The position numbers and the translations under genes were made by a program. Of a DNA stretch of 58,066 nt, positions 9,039 to 18,426 are shown piece after piece (the first letter of the stretch is position 1; each line of letters opens with the position of its first letter). The notes under the pieces are model-generated. The model saw only the letters and a list, made by a program, of their open reading frames with translations, made no database searches and was not told the origin of the DNA. Source of the stretch: an uncultured bacterium (GTDB lineage Bacteria; Hydrogenedentota; Hydrogenedentia; Hydrogenedentales; Hydrogenedentaceae); NCBI GenBank assembly GCA_937124615.1, contig CAKZKR010000051.1, positions 1 through 58,066 on the forward strand, written 5' to 3'.

Positions 9039-10880
9039 TTATATAGCAACAGCAGGTTTGCGAAGTGGTTCATCAATTCGTGTTCGTTTATTAACCTCTT
9101 CAACTGTAGTAATACCCATAGTAGCCTTACGCCATGCATCTTCACGCATGGTAGACATTCCTGACAGACGAGCCTCTCTTCGGATAGCGGTTGCAGATTC
9201 TCCACGCATGACCATTTCCCGGATACGGTCCGTCGTCTGTAACAGCTCATACACCCCCAATCGTCCCTGATAACCCGTTTGGTTACAGTTATCACAACCC
9301 GCTCCGTGATATAATTCAATTGATGACAGGTCAACAGGAAAACCCAAACGACGAACTTCGAATTCGGGGGGGACACAAGTTTCCTTACAAACAGTGCAGA
9401 TTGTCCGCACCAATCGTTGAGCAAGTATCGCTCGAATACCGGAAGCAACAAGGAAGGGTTTAACACCAATATCAATCAATCGTGTAAATGCAGTAGCAGT
9501 ATCGTTGGTATGAAGTGTTGAAAAAACTAGATGTCCTGTTAACGCGGCCTTAATCGCAATTTCAGCGGTTTCCAAATCACGGATTTCACCGACCATCACA
9601 ATATCAGGGTCTTGACGGAATATTGCTCGTAGAGCGCGAGCAAAGTTCCAGCCAATCTCATGGTTAATTTGTACCTGATTGATTCCTGTTATTTGATATT
9701 CCACAGGATCTTCTAATGTAATAATCTTTACATCAGGTTGATTGAGATTGTGAAGAGAAGCATATAATGTCGTAGTTTTACCCGACCCTGTAGGTCCTGT
9801 TACCAGAACCACACCCGTAGCATGCTGGATGATTCGTTCCCAGCTGTTCTGCACCTCAGGACTAAACCCCAACTGACCCAAACCTAACATAAGCCCACTT
9901 TTATCAAGAATTCGCATAACAACACTTTCACCAAACACAGCCGGCAACGCACTAACACGGAGGTCTATCACTTTGTTTCCCAAGGTCATTTTAATACGAC
10001 CATCCTGAGGAACACGCTTTTCAGAAATATCCATCCCCGCCATAATTTTAAGTCGTGATATAATAGCCGCCTGGGCTCTTTTTGGAGGTAATGGCATCAA
10101 ATGCATCACACCATCAATACGATATCTTACTTTTACATCTGTCTTTCCAGGTTCAATGTGAATATCACTGGCCCTCAGGCGAAAGGCCTCTAATATCATC
10201 TGATGAACATACTTCACCACCGGATTGTCCGCATCCCCATCTTCCATTCCTTCAGTCGTTATTGATGTAGAAGGGAGATTGGCATCATCCAGACTAACAC
10301 TGCTCAAGGAAATATCACTGGCACTAAAACTTGACGCTGAACTAATCGAACTATCAAAAGAACTTACATTTGACAACGATGACAGTGAACTTACACTACT
10401 GGCACTACTTGCAGAACTCAACATACTTTCCACCGTTGCTTCTTGTACTCCGTAATACTTACCCAATGCCATCGTTATATCTTCCGGAGAAGCAAGTACT
10501 GGCTCTATAGGACGGTCAAGAAGACGAGATATATTATCCAGATTGTTCACATTTGTCGGGTCAGATGTAGCAATGATCACCGTATCACCACGAACTTCGA
10601 TAGGAACGACCTTATAAAGAGTTGCTATACTCCCATCCATAATATTTCGAACACGTTCAGGAATTCCTCTCTCACTTATCTTTATTATAGGAATGCCTAA
10701 TTGAATTGATAGTATATCTATAATATGACTTTTTCCAATATACCCTAAACGAACAAGGATTTCTCCTATCCTTCGATGGGACATCGTCGTTTGTTGGCGA
10801 TGTATTGCTTCCCGAAGTTGCTCTTCCGTTATTATCTTTTGTTCAACAAGTATCTGTCCAAATAATTTATAGGTACTCAT
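9039..10880 (-). CDS. pilB: PilB-type pilus assembly ATPase with serine-rich linker
   Basis: The 613-residue protein has an N-terminal MshEN-like domain (LFGQILVEQKIITEEQLREA, residues 7-140), then a serine-rich stretch at residues 152-196 in which 26 of 45 residues are Ser. Next is the N2 domain (RASDIHIEPG) and the ATPase core with Walker A GPTGSGKTTT from residue 362, Walker B DPDIVMVGEIRD and zinc-site cysteines (TICTVCKETC ... CDNC). Assembly ATPases of this family drive pilus extension. The Ser-rich insert sits where the MshEN domain joins the motor and is probably a flexible tether. The gene opens the pilus cluster 229 bp after gspM. The start ATG has only AAGG directly before it, a weak ribosome site. 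Confidence 0.93.
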   Translation of the reverse strand: MSTYKLFGQILVEQKIITEEQLREAIHRQQTTMSHRRIGEILVRLGYIGKSHIIDILSIQLGIPIIKISERGIPERVRNIMDGSIATLYKVVPIEVRGDTVIIATSDPTNVNNLDNISRLLDRPIEPVLASPEDITMALGKYYGVQEATVESMLSSASSASSVSSLSSLSNVSSFDSSISSASSFSASDISLSSVSLDDANLPSTSITTEGMEDGDADNPVVKYVHQMILEAFRLRASDIHIEPGKTDVKVRYRIDGVMHLMPLPPKRAQAAIISRLKIMAGMDISEKRVPQDGRIKMTLGNKVIDLRVSALPAVFGESVVMRILDKSGLMLGLGQLGFSPEVQNSWERIIQHATGVVLVTGPTGSGKTTTLYASLHNLNQPDVKIITLEDPVEYQITGINQVQINHEIGWNFARALRAIFRQDPDIVMVGEIRDLETAEIAIKAALTGHLVFSTLHTNDTATAFTRLIDIGVKPFLVASGIRAILAQRLVRTICTVCKETCVPPEFEVRRLGFPVDLSSIELYHGAGCDNCNQTGYQGRLGVYELLQTTDRIREMVMRGESATAIRREARLSGMSTMREDAWRKATMGITTVEEVNKRTRIDEPLRKPAVAI

Positions 10881-11109
10881 CCTTTATGTCCATATTTCTC
10901 TATATACTTTAACATAATTTGAAATAAAAATCAATGTTAAAAATGCGGATTCGGTTATAAATCCATAAAAAATATTTTTTACTGTCAACAATTTACCACA
11001 CTCTCTTTTTCCCATTTTATGTTTTTCACTTTTATATTGTCCATTATATCACACATATTACAAACGAAAAACAAATCATATTCTAATACAAAATATAGTA
11101 TTTCTAATT

Positions 11110-11622
11110 TTATTTTAAAGTTACAAGGGTTAACTCGCAATCAATTCCTTTCCCGCTCTGGTTGGGCTTTAACTTATCCATCTTATACACTGCCAATAAA
11201 TAAGAGTCGCTATAAATACGTTTCAAAAATTCAGCAAAACGTTTCAAAGAAACTCCTTCCAATTTAATCTGTAACATCGGTTGCCGAGGACTACTGGCCC
11301 GTGCACGATAATTATCAAGTTTAGCTCTATCGGTCAATTGGGTTTCTTTTAATAATTGATTGACATAAGAAAAAAAATCAAAATTAGGTGGTCTCTTTTC
11401 GATAATACGAAACAACATCTCTTGAGTTTTCAGGCTTTCTTCTTGCTCCTTTTTTAATTTCTCTACCATTTGCAACTGATTGTATGTCTGAGATAACTCA
11501 CTTCGTGATTGTAGATACTTTCGATAAGGTCCTCGATGTAAGTAAATTGCCATACCTATAACTGCAATAAAACTGACAATCATTGTAATCATATAAATAC
11601 GGTCAAGAATAGTCTGATTCAT
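11110..11622 (-). CDS. gspM: GspM/PilO-like type II secretion protein
   Basis: This small 170-residue protein has one membrane helix near the N-terminus (ITMIVSFIAVIGMAIYL), a charged coiled-coil-like segment (about 40-70) and a small C-terminal alpha/beta domain. That is the plan of GspM and PilO, which form the periplasmic part of the inner-membrane platform with GspL/PilN. Primary sequence similarity in this family is low, so the call rests on architecture plus position: it directly follows the GspL-like gene (20-bp gap) as the last gene of an otherwise complete gsp operon. GspM is expected to bind and stabilise GspL. Confidence 0.72.
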   Translation of the reverse strand: MNQTILDRIYMITMIVSFIAVIGMAIYLHRGPYRKYLQSRSELSQTYNQLQMVEKLKKEQEESLKTQEMLFRIIEKRPPNFDFFSYVNQLLKETQLTDRAKLDNYRARASSPRQPMLQIKLEGVSLKRFAEFLKRIYSDSYLLAVYKMDKLKPNQSGKGIDCELTLVTLK

Positions 11623-11642
11623 CTCTTTTTCCTACCTCTCAA

Positions 11643-13115
11643 TTATTGTTTTTTTTCATCAGATGGACTTTTTTCCTGTAAAAGTTTTTGGGGCTTTTGT
11701 ATTCGTATCGCAAAACTGGTTTGATTTCCTTGAGCACTAAGTTCTGGTTCATCAATAATGTTAAAATAATTTACTTGTTTTAATTCAGATATTGCTTGCG
11801 TTATAAAAGCAGAGTCCGTAGTCGTTCCTTGTATTCGAATCCACCAACTTTGCATATCCGGTGGACTTAATTTTATCTCTGTAATATTTACTTTATCTGA
11901 TGGCAATTTTTCTGAAATGACATTTAGAATATCCAAAAGAGGCGGGTCAAAAAATGGTGACAAATCTATATTATCGTCTAAACCTTTTTCCTGATTAACC
12001 CTCTCTATCTCCTGTGTTAATTCATTTGCTATTGCTTTATATCGATTGTTATAAACAAGATTATTCAACGATAACTGCTGGAGGAAGAATGCTCCACACA
12101 CAAGGCCTGTCAGAATCAGGCAATTCGTAAATATCAAATGCCGGGATAAAGAGGATAGGTAAGACGATAAACTCTGGTTTTCTTTAAGTAAATTGAATGA
12201 TAAATAGGGGTCCAATGTGATTCCTGCGATACCAATCAAAGGATACCAGGACATTAATGTGTCTTCCGACTCGTGTTTCATAGAATCAGGAAATCGTATC
12301 ATTTGTGATAACGAAACAACTTCGACATCAACTTTTACAAGTCGAGAAAAAACACCTAACTCTTCTTCAGACAAACAAAGTCCGCCCAATTCCAACTTTT
12401 CTATTCCCTCTTTCCCTTTCCAGCGAGCAAGGAATGCCCTTAAACTGTTCTGGACTTCTCTGGCAAAAACTTCCGGATTTTCATAATAACTCTGAACACC
12501 TAAAACTAAATGTCGGATGAAAACAAGTTTGCCTTCATAAAGGACCGCAAGGGTTGAAAAATCCTTATGAATCAGCAAAGCTGATTTTAATTTTCCACTT
12601 CCCTTACTTATGTTTTTCCAGAGGTATACCAATCCGAGTGAGTTAATAACAGCCGTCTCCGGTTCCGCGGAGAATTCTCTCATATATTGAATATAATTTT
12701 GAATATGCTGTTTGCGAACACCTAATGTCAAAACTTCAGTATCTTTCTTAGATTCACTTACAATACTAAAATCCAGCATCAATTCTTCAATAGGAAAAGG
12801 AATATGCGGTTCTAATTCAAATCGAAGTGCAGATACAACTTTTTTCTGTCCTCGAAACGGTACGGTTAATGAGCGAACTATACTTACAGAACACGGTATA
12901 GAAAGAGCAAAACAAGAAGGTCTATACTTCAACTGTTTAAATGCTTCCTCCATAGCAATTAAAATGGGCTCATCTTTATCCGGCACTTCTGACCCTTCCG
13001 AAAATACAGGTACTTCAATACTTTGAAGTAATTCCAGGTATTTCCCTCGTTTCCGGACTGTGGCTAACCGAATTGAATCTTCACGAATTTCAACGGATGT
13101 TACTAAATTACCCAT
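11643..13115 (-). CDS. gspL: GspL-type platform protein (PilM-like plus PilN-like halves)
   Basis: The N-terminal part is a cytoplasmic actin-like fold of the PilM/GspL type: it opens LVTSVEIREDSIRLATV, and FELEPHIPFPIEELMLDFS is the conserved segment of this family. A single membrane helix follows at about residues 325-347 (LILTGLVCGAFFLQQL), then a periplasmic PilN-like ferredoxin-fold segment (LLDILNVISEKLPSD). GspL recruits the GspE ATPase to the membrane and contacts GspM. ATG 13115 is preferred because AGAAGG lies just upstream and the actin-like domain begins at once; ATG 13130 is in frame but has no visible ribosome site. The gene lies between gspK and gspM. Confidence 0.85.
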   Translation of the reverse strand: MGNLVTSVEIREDSIRLATVRKRGKYLELLQSIEVPVFSEGSEVPDKDEPILIAMEEAFKQLKYRPSCFALSIPCSVSIVRSLTVPFRGQKKVVSALRFELEPHIPFPIEELMLDFSIVSESKKDTEVLTLGVRKQHIQNYIQYMREFSAEPETAVINSLGLVYLWKNISKGSGKLKSALLIHKDFSTLAVLYEGKLVFIRHLVLGVQSYYENPEVFAREVQNSLRAFLARWKGKEGIEKLELGGLCLSEEELGVFSRLVKVDVEVVSLSQMIRFPDSMKHESEDTLMSWYPLIGIAGITLDPYLSFNLLKENQSLSSYLSSLSRHLIFTNCLILTGLVCGAFFLQQLSLNNLVYNNRYKAIANELTQEIERVNQEKGLDDNIDLSPFFDPPLLDILNVISEKLPSDKVNITEIKLSPPDMQSWWIRIQGTTTDSAFITQAISELKQVNYFNIIDEPELSAQGNQTSFAIRIQKPQKLLQEKSPSDEKKQ

Positions 13116-13156
13116 GTATCCTTCTTTCATTTTTTATTTCATTTTACTTTTCTTTA

Positions 13157-14446
13157 TTATTTTATAACTTTCCAATCTAAAATACGGAATGGTTCCGGGG
13201 GTAGGCCTCCTTGATTCTGTACATTGGTTGGATTACTACCTGTTTGCTTTGTATTCTGAGATAAATTCTGTTGATTCGTTTTTGAATTTACAGGGTTCGT
13301 ATTCATATTAGTCCCTGAAGGGCTCCAGTTGTCCAGGTTCATCGGATTACGAAAGACATACGCCTCTATACGAACCATCCTATCCTGATAAAGGCCATCA
13401 CCATAAATACGGAAAGCATTACTTTGGAGAGTAAAAATTTGTCCTGACATTACATAGCGCTGGGCAGAAGCACTCTCAGGTCTTGTTGAAGGTGTAATCA
13501 CAGGTTTCACCTCTTGTGGAGAGGTATTTTTCCTTTGTGATGTTGGGGGTCTGGGTAAGAAACCATACGATTCCAGTTGACTTAAATCCGTAAAGGGTTG
13601 TGTATGTGCATCATCAAAAATTCGCTGGCCCAATCCCAGGTCCGCGGGATTTCCCGTGAAACCACTAACAATAGCAGATATTACCTCGGGTTGTGCAGAA
13701 TTAATGTTTACCCGGCCCATCCAATCTCCATGAACTGTAAAATATTCCGAAAGGGGCAATTGTCCTTTTTCAGGGTCACCGAAGTATATTTCAGGGGTAA
13801 TGCCTTTAATTAATAGCAATTCTTCAATAGAATCCATAGGACCATTTTTACAGGAATATGGATTTTCCAATCCCATATAATAATCGTTCTCTGCACCCTG
13901 TGGTCTTTCTGAATCTCCATCATTGTAATCCAACCAGTCCAGAATCGAATCAACAATTATTTCTGGACTGGCACCTTTTCCGGTATCCCGAAGAGCAAAA
14001 AACTCGCGTAAGGCATTCACAAGAGGTGTCCGTTCCTGCGGTTCTCCACCAGACTGGGGTACGAGTAAAGCATTTAAATTTATTTTTCCATATTCATCGG
14101 ATATAGACGCGCGCATAAGGGCATTATTTAACGGTTCTATTCCAGCACTCATATTAAAAGTAAGCAGGTCAAAATCGCTATCCACAGGGGGGGCCCCGCT
14201 CATCATCGTATTCAAATTATCCTCTGCAAGATAAGCCATAGCCTTGGCTACTGCTGATTTTGCCGATAGATAGGCCTCTAAATCCCCCTGTTGGCTATAG
14301 GCTAATGAGGCCTCTACCTCCGCCTCGTACAAAAATTCGACTACAAGAATTGACAACAAAGCAATAAAAACTAATGAAAGAATAAGGGCAACCCCTTTTT
14401 TCTCATAAAATCGGATTTTTATTTTCTTCGTCAATACAAAAGCCAT
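13157..14446 (-). CDS. gspK: GspK minor pseudopilin
   Basis: A basic leader of 18 residues ends EKKG and is followed by VALILSLVFIALLSILVVEF. The mature protein lacks Glu at +5, the hallmark of GspK, the large tip pseudopilin. Length (429) is in or slightly above the GspK range. The soluble part begins with SDEYGKINLNAL, a typical GspK sequence, and includes a SAM-like/HhH segment VNINSAQPEVISAI. GspK caps the pseudopilus tip with GspI and GspJ. The C-terminus carries an Asn/Thr/Gln-rich tract (about 375-415) that is not usual for the family. It follows gspJ by 11 bp. Confidence 0.92.
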   Translation of the reverse strand: MAFVLTKKIKIRFYEKKGVALILSLVFIALLSILVVEFLYEAEVEASLAYSQQGDLEAYLSAKSAVAKAMAYLAEDNLNTMMSGAPPVDSDFDLLTFNMSAGIEPLNNALMRASISDEYGKINLNALLVPQSGGEPQERTPLVNALREFFALRDTGKGASPEIIVDSILDWLDYNDGDSERPQGAENDYYMGLENPYSCKNGPMDSIEELLLIKGITPEIYFGDPEKGQLPLSEYFTVHGDWMGRVNINSAQPEVISAIVSGFTGNPADLGLGQRIFDDAHTQPFTDLSQLESYGFLPRPPTSQRKNTSPQEVKPVITPSTRPESASAQRYVMSGQIFTLQSNAFRIYGDGLYQDRMVRIEAYVFRNPMNLDNWSPSGTNMNTNPVNSKTNQQNLSQNTKQTGSNPTNVQNQGGLPPEPFRILDWKVIK

Positions 14447-14457
14447 AACGATAATCT

Positions 14458-15342
14458 TTACCTTCTTCTTCTAAAATTATCTCGTGCAGATGAATTTGGT
14501 TTAGCCCCTTGTGTTTTATTGCTATCCATTTTAAATAGAGAACCAACATCGCGAAAATGATTGGGGTCATCCATTGGCTGGATAGCACCAACTGTTGTAG
14601 GTATAACGATTACAAGATCTATATCTCCTTCTCCATCTGAAGAGGTATTACGAACCTCTCCATACTCATCAAAAAGATTAGCAATGATATGAACGGCCCA
14701 GGGCATTTGCTGAAGAGATTGAGAATCCCATTCTTCAACCCAATCTTTTTTTGCAGGGTCATAATAATAAATATCTAAAGTAGCTAGTGGAACCTTTATC
14801 ACATTTATAGGAAGGGAACTCGTATCACTTGAAAATCCCCCATCTTCATCAAGAATAAGTGGGGATTCTGTAATAGTCAAATATTGCGGAGCATTATTGG
14901 CTATCCCATATATGTCCGTTGCAAAACCGGAGACCCCTTCCGTTTGAGAAGTGTCTTCAAAGGAATATGTAACTACCCGACGAATTCCGGGTAAAGCAGT
15001 AGGACCCGGCATAGGCAAAGAAGTACAAAATCGGATAGAATCCGCAGGACCATACGGCCCAGATTCATTAGCTCCTACAAATTGATAACCTGAACCTGAA
15101 AACGAGGGGTCTATATATAAAGAATTAAAAGAATTAAACAGGTGATTTACCAAAAATCGTTGTATTCTCATTTTTTCCGCCGATAACCGGGCCATATCTG
15201 TTCCTTTAGAAATAGAGTCTAAACCCAGATACACAATGATTACAATAATGGACATAATAGTAAAAGCAATTAACAATTCAAGAAGTGTAAAACCTCTTAT
15301 ATTTTCTGTAAAAAAATTTTTATTTTTTCTTTTTAAAGGCAT
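14458..15342 (-). CDS. gspJ: GspJ minor pseudopilin
   Basis: A 17-residue leader ends in NIRG and is followed by FTLLELLIAFTIMSIIVIIV, with Glu at +5 of the mature protein. The segment after the helix (MARLSAEKMRIQRFLVNHL) and the beta-rich remainder fit the GspJ family. At 294 residues it is somewhat longer than typical (about 200). GspJ forms the tip heterotrimer with GspI and GspK, whose genes flank it directly (3 bp and 11 bp gaps). The call therefore rests on the prepilin signal, the family-like pattern and the conserved gene order. Confidence 0.88.
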   Translation of the reverse strand: MPLKRKNKNFFTENIRGFTLLELLIAFTIMSIIVIIVYLGLDSISKGTDMARLSAEKMRIQRFLVNHLFNSFNSLYIDPSFSGSGYQFVGANESGPYGPADSIRFCTSLPMPGPTALPGIRRVVTYSFEDTSQTEGVSGFATDIYGIANNAPQYLTITESPLILDEDGGFSSDTSSLPINVIKVPLATLDIYYYDPAKKDWVEEWDSQSLQQMPWAVHIIANLFDEYGEVRNTSSDGEGDIDLVIVIPTTVGAIQPMDDPNHFRDVGSLFKMDSNKTQGAKPNSSARDNFRRRR

Positions 15343-15345
15343 ATA

Positions 15346-15864
15346 TCAATTTCCAAATAAAGAATCTCTTCTTCCAGAAAAGCCACGGGAAGGGGCTCGC
15401 ATCATATTTGGGTTTCTTCCCCGATTGGTTTGTGTTGTGCCACCGGTTAGATTGTTCGTTTGATTCTCTACACTGAGGTCATAACACAAAAAACTCAAGT
15501 TTTTGTTCTCATTCTCTGGAGTATACAAAGTTACATTCACAGAGTATAACGGGATAGATGGGTCAGAGCCTATCGCCGTGGCCACATAACTCCATGAATA
15601 TCCCTCATAACTCGTTCCGAAATCTCCACTCCCTTCCAATGTTCCTGTTAATACCCCTACCTCTGCACGCGAACAAACTGCATAAATTAGTTGATTTTCA
15701 TCGGTTTGGTTAATAGTAATCTGATGAAGTTTCATTGCATTAAAATGAACATTAAAGAGAATAAAAGCAGAGCCCCCCAATATTGCCAATGCAGTTAGAA
15801 TTTCCATGAGTGTGAAACCCCAATAACTCTTTCTATGCTTTATTTTAGAAAAAAATGTTCTCAT
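15346..15864 (-). CDS. gspI: GspI minor pseudopilin
   Basis: ATG 15864 is chosen: a GGAAGGAG ribosome site lies about 5 bp upstream and the start overlaps the gspH stop as ATGA. A longer in-frame opening to 15909 would lie inside gspH and has no such site. The protein (172 residues) has a 16-residue leader ending SYWG, then FTLMEILTALAILGGSAFIL with Glu at +5. GspI is the first tip pseudopilin, nucleating the GspI-J-K complex. The C-terminal tail is rich in Gly, Arg and Asn (about 150-172). Order G-H-I-J-K supports the assignment. Confidence 0.88.
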   Translation of the reverse strand: MRTFFSKIKHRKSYWGFTLMEILTALAILGGSAFILFNVHFNAMKLHQITINQTDENQLIYAVCSRAEVGVLTGTLEGSGDFGTSYEGYSWSYVATAIGSDPSIPLYSVNVTLYTPENENKNLSFLCYDLSVENQTNNLTGGTTQTNRGRNPNMMRAPSRGFSGRRDSLFGN

Positions 15865-16679
15865 TGGACTCCTTCCAATACAAAGCCACCTGCTGAAACA
15901 GGGTCCCATACAACAGTATAATATTCATTGTTTGCATTCTTTAGATAAAAGGCGATAGGTTCTGTTAATCCAAGTGGTGTTACAGGTATCTCTATGATAC
16001 CTCTCGAAAATTTGTTCCCACCAATAAAAACACTTTCTATCCCTATGTTCTCAGATAAGCGGACAGGCGATAATCCGGGTTCATTAACTTCTTCTATGAC
16101 CGGTTCTGCATCAAATAAATTTACATTATTTTCTTTATCAAAAAGAGGACCCACTTCATCCATTAAACTATCTTCGTGTTTTACATTTTTTGCTTGTTCA
16201 AGAAGTTTTCTTTTTGCTAATTTTTCAAATCGTTCATTGATTTGTCGACTCATTGCTTCTGGGTCAAACCCACCCGGAATAGGGGCATTCACTCCTCCAG
16301 GGTTTTGAGTTGCTGATGACCCTATAAAAAGTCCCGCCATCTGCTCTGGAGACATTCCCTGCTCTCTCATACTCTCAAGAAGACCTAATTGGTCTTGTTC
16401 GCCTTCTCCCTCGCCTGTTTTAGGATAGGTAACTTTCAAACAATAATATCGCTGTTGGTCCAAATCGATTTCTACATAAAACTCATCTCCCAATAACGCA
16501 GATGTAGACATAACCGCTCGCCCAAAATAGGCCAATCGTCTCGCTTCACTTTCTAATTCCGAAGATAAAGCCAGAGGCAACAAATAAGGAACTGCGATTG
16601 TAGCCATTAGTGCAATAATAAAGATAACAATCCCCAATTCAAGTAAAGTAAATCCATCTTTTCCCCGTATAAATACCAT
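15861..16679 (-). CDS. gspH: GspH minor pseudopilin with long internal insert
   Basis: The leader MVFIRGKDG is followed by FTLLELGIVIFIIALMATIA, a clear prepilin signal with Glu at +5, and by EARRLAYFGRAVMSTSALL, the helix-to-domain segment of GspH. The soluble beta domain seems to be split: after YCLKVTYPKTGEGEG there is an insertion of roughly 120 residues (about 83-205), rich in Glu, Lys, Met and Pro, before the strands near IESVFIGGNKFSRGIIEIP. Total length of 272 compares with about 170-190 for ordinary GspH. GspH links the GspG filament shaft to the tip complex. The insert is probably exposed; its function is unknown. Confidence 0.86.
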   Translation of the reverse strand: MVFIRGKDGFTLLELGIVIFIIALMATIAVPYLLPLALSSELESEARRLAYFGRAVMSTSALLGDEFYVEIDLDQQRYYCLKVTYPKTGEGEGEQDQLGLLESMREQGMSPEQMAGLFIGSSATQNPGGVNAPIPGGFDPEAMSRQINERFEKLAKRKLLEQAKNVKHEDSLMDEVGPLFDKENNVNLFDAEPVIEEVNEPGLSPVRLSENIGIESVFIGGNKFSRGIIEIPVTPLGLTEPIAFYLKNANNEYYTVVWDPVSAGGFVLEGVQ

Positions 16680-16736
16680 GACTTTTAATTTTTATACCTC
16701 ATAAAAAAATAAAACGAAGTAATATAAGCGACACAA

Positions 16737-17132
16737 TTAATCCTCACTGGAAATATCCGCATTGACTCCACTACCACCGGGGCTTCCATCCCCACCATAA
16801 GAGACTATTTTAAAAGATGCATTTCCTTCTTTTTGGTAGACATACGGATTTCCCCAGGGGTCTAACGGGACTTCAGATGGGTCTAAAAATTGGGCAATTT
16901 CTTCCAGAGTGTTTGGTAAACGCTTGTTCTTTATCCGATACATTTTAACAGCAGTTTTCAAATTACTGATTTCTGCTTTCGCCTTTGCCTGGTCTGCATC
17001 ATCCAAAGCCCCAAAAACATAAATACCGACTGTAGTTGCAAGAATTGCAATAATAGCAATAACTACCATCAACTCTACAAGGGTAAAGCCTGATAAGCCT
17101 TTTACCTTTTTTCTTGTTTCTTCCTGTGTCAT
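16737..17132 (-). CDS. gspG: GspG major pseudopilin
   Basis: This is a textbook GspG of 131 residues: 15-residue leader ending GLSG, mature N-terminus FTLVELMVVIAIIAILAT, the helix continuing with AKAEISNLKTAVKMYRIKN, and the C-terminal motif VPLDPWGNPYVYQ followed by a Ser/Gly/Asp-rich loop (YGGDGSPGGSG) that in this family binds calcium. GspG forms the shaft of the pseudopilus that pushes substrates through the secretin. The gene is 3 bp after gspF and 57 bp before gspH. Confidence 0.97.
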   Translation of the reverse strand: MTQEETRKKVKGLSGFTLVELMVVIAIIAILATTVGIYVFGALDDADQAKAKAEISNLKTAVKMYRIKNKRLPNTLEEIAQFLDPSEVPLDPWGNPYVYQKEGNASFKIVSYGGDGSPGGSGVNADISSED

Positions 17133-17135
17133 GTT

Positions 17136-18374
17136 TCATCCTCCAACATGTGTACTCATTTTTAATATGGGTAAAAGTATCGCCAGTACCAAAAATCCGA
17201 CGAAAATACCCATCACTACTATTATAACGGGCTCAATCAATCCAACGATAGCATCCACAGTTAAACGAACATCTTCGTCATAAGTATCTGCTATTTGGAT
17301 TAACATATTTTCCAGTTCACCACTCCGTTGCCCCAATTCTACCATGTGTATCATCATTGAGGGGAAAATCCCGGAATCTTTTAAGGGTTGAGCCAAATCC
17401 CTCCCCCTGCGAACCCCCGCCTTAATATCGTCCAAATGCATCTGGATAAAACGATTATCCATAATACTATAAACAACATCGAGAGCCGGCAACATGGTCA
17501 AACCGCTTTGAAGCATAGTCCCCAATGTCCGCGAAAATCTTGCACATAATAATTTTTGAAGTAGGGTACCGTAAAAAGGTATTTTAAATTTCCACCGGTC
17601 CCATTTTTTCCTCCCCTCTTCCCGACTAACCCATATTCGCCATATTACTACTAAAAAGAACAGAAAACCTACAAAAAATATCCCATACCTTCCCAAAAAA
17701 GAGCTTACTCCAATCAGGAGGTCTGTGATAAATGGAAGTTCTGATTGTTGTTTCTTAAAAATGGTAGTTATACGAGGAACAATAACAGTCATCATAAATG
17801 TAATAACCGCTATCGCAAAAACAGTCATAAAGGCAGGATATGCAATAGAAGATAATATCTGGGCCTTTATTTTCGCCTGACGGTCTAAAACATCAGCCAG
17901 ACGAGTTAAAACTTGTTCTAATGTACCACTGGCTTCCCCTGCACGAACCATATTGACATATAAGGAACTAAAAATACGAGGATGTTCTGCAAGAGCATCT
18001 GCCAGATTTTTCCCCGCATTTACTTTATCCCGAACATCCAAAATAGCTGTTTTTAATCTCTGCCGTGATGTCTGGTTCATTAGTGCATTTAGTGCCTCTA
18101 CCAAAGGCATACCCGCTCGAAGAAGCACAGCAAATTGACGGGTCATCAAAGCAACATCTCGCGTAGACACACCACTCCCGAACGCGAAAAACTTCGACTT
18201 ACCTCTCACATCTCTTTCTTTTATACTACCATCTGTGGCCTCTTTTAGTTCAGTAGGATAAAGGTCCAACTCACGAAGTTTCATCCGGGCCAATGCTGGA
18301 GAATCCGCATCAATTACTCCACGGGTCGTTTTTCCACTACCTTTTATTAATGCTTTGTATTGATAAACAGGCAT
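17136..18374 (-). CDS. gspF: GspF inner-membrane platform protein
   Basis: At 412 residues it has two GspF domains. The first includes MTRQFAVLLRAGMPLVEAL and VNMVRAGEASGTLEQVL; the second includes FSRTLGTMLQSGLTMLPAL and MVELGQRSGELENML. Three membrane helices are visible (about 170-195, 220-245, 380-405). It is the polytopic centre of the inner-membrane platform, contacting GspE and GspL. It has the same length as the PilC at 4843-6081 but clearly differs in sequence, so the two are old paralogues. It lies between gspE and gspG, as in classical operons. Confidence 0.95.
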   Translation of the reverse strand: MPVYQYKALIKGSGKTTRGVIDADSPALARMKLRELDLYPTELKEATDGSIKERDVRGKSKFFAFGSGVSTRDVALMTRQFAVLLRAGMPLVEALNALMNQTSRQRLKTAILDVRDKVNAGKNLADALAEHPRIFSSLYVNMVRAGEASGTLEQVLTRLADVLDRQAKIKAQILSSIAYPAFMTVFAIAVITFMMTVIVPRITTIFKKQQSELPFITDLLIGVSSFLGRYGIFFVGFLFFLVVIWRIWVSREEGRKKWDRWKFKIPFYGTLLQKLLCARFSRTLGTMLQSGLTMLPALDVVYSIMDNRFIQMHLDDIKAGVRRGRDLAQPLKDSGIFPSMMIHMVELGQRSGELENMLIQIADTYDEDVRLTVDAIVGLIEPVIIVVMGIFVGFLVLAILLPILKMSTHVGG

Positions 18375-18426
18375 ATTTCTTTCTTAGTTACTACAAAAAA
18401 TTATAATTTCCAAGATTTATTTTCAT

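Noticed and set aside
9000-9275. Plus-strand open frames across the pilB/pilT region
   Set aside because: They are antisense shadows of conserved ATPase genes, with no ribosome site or family match.
10960-10985. Possible terminator after gspM (GGATT/AATCC and an A/T palindrome)
   Set aside because: The stem is only 5 bp and weak; AT-rich sequence gives such structures by chance.
14403-14591. Minus-strand open frame spanning the gspK/gspJ junction
   Set aside because: It lies within two well-supported pseudopilin genes in another frame and shows no family features.
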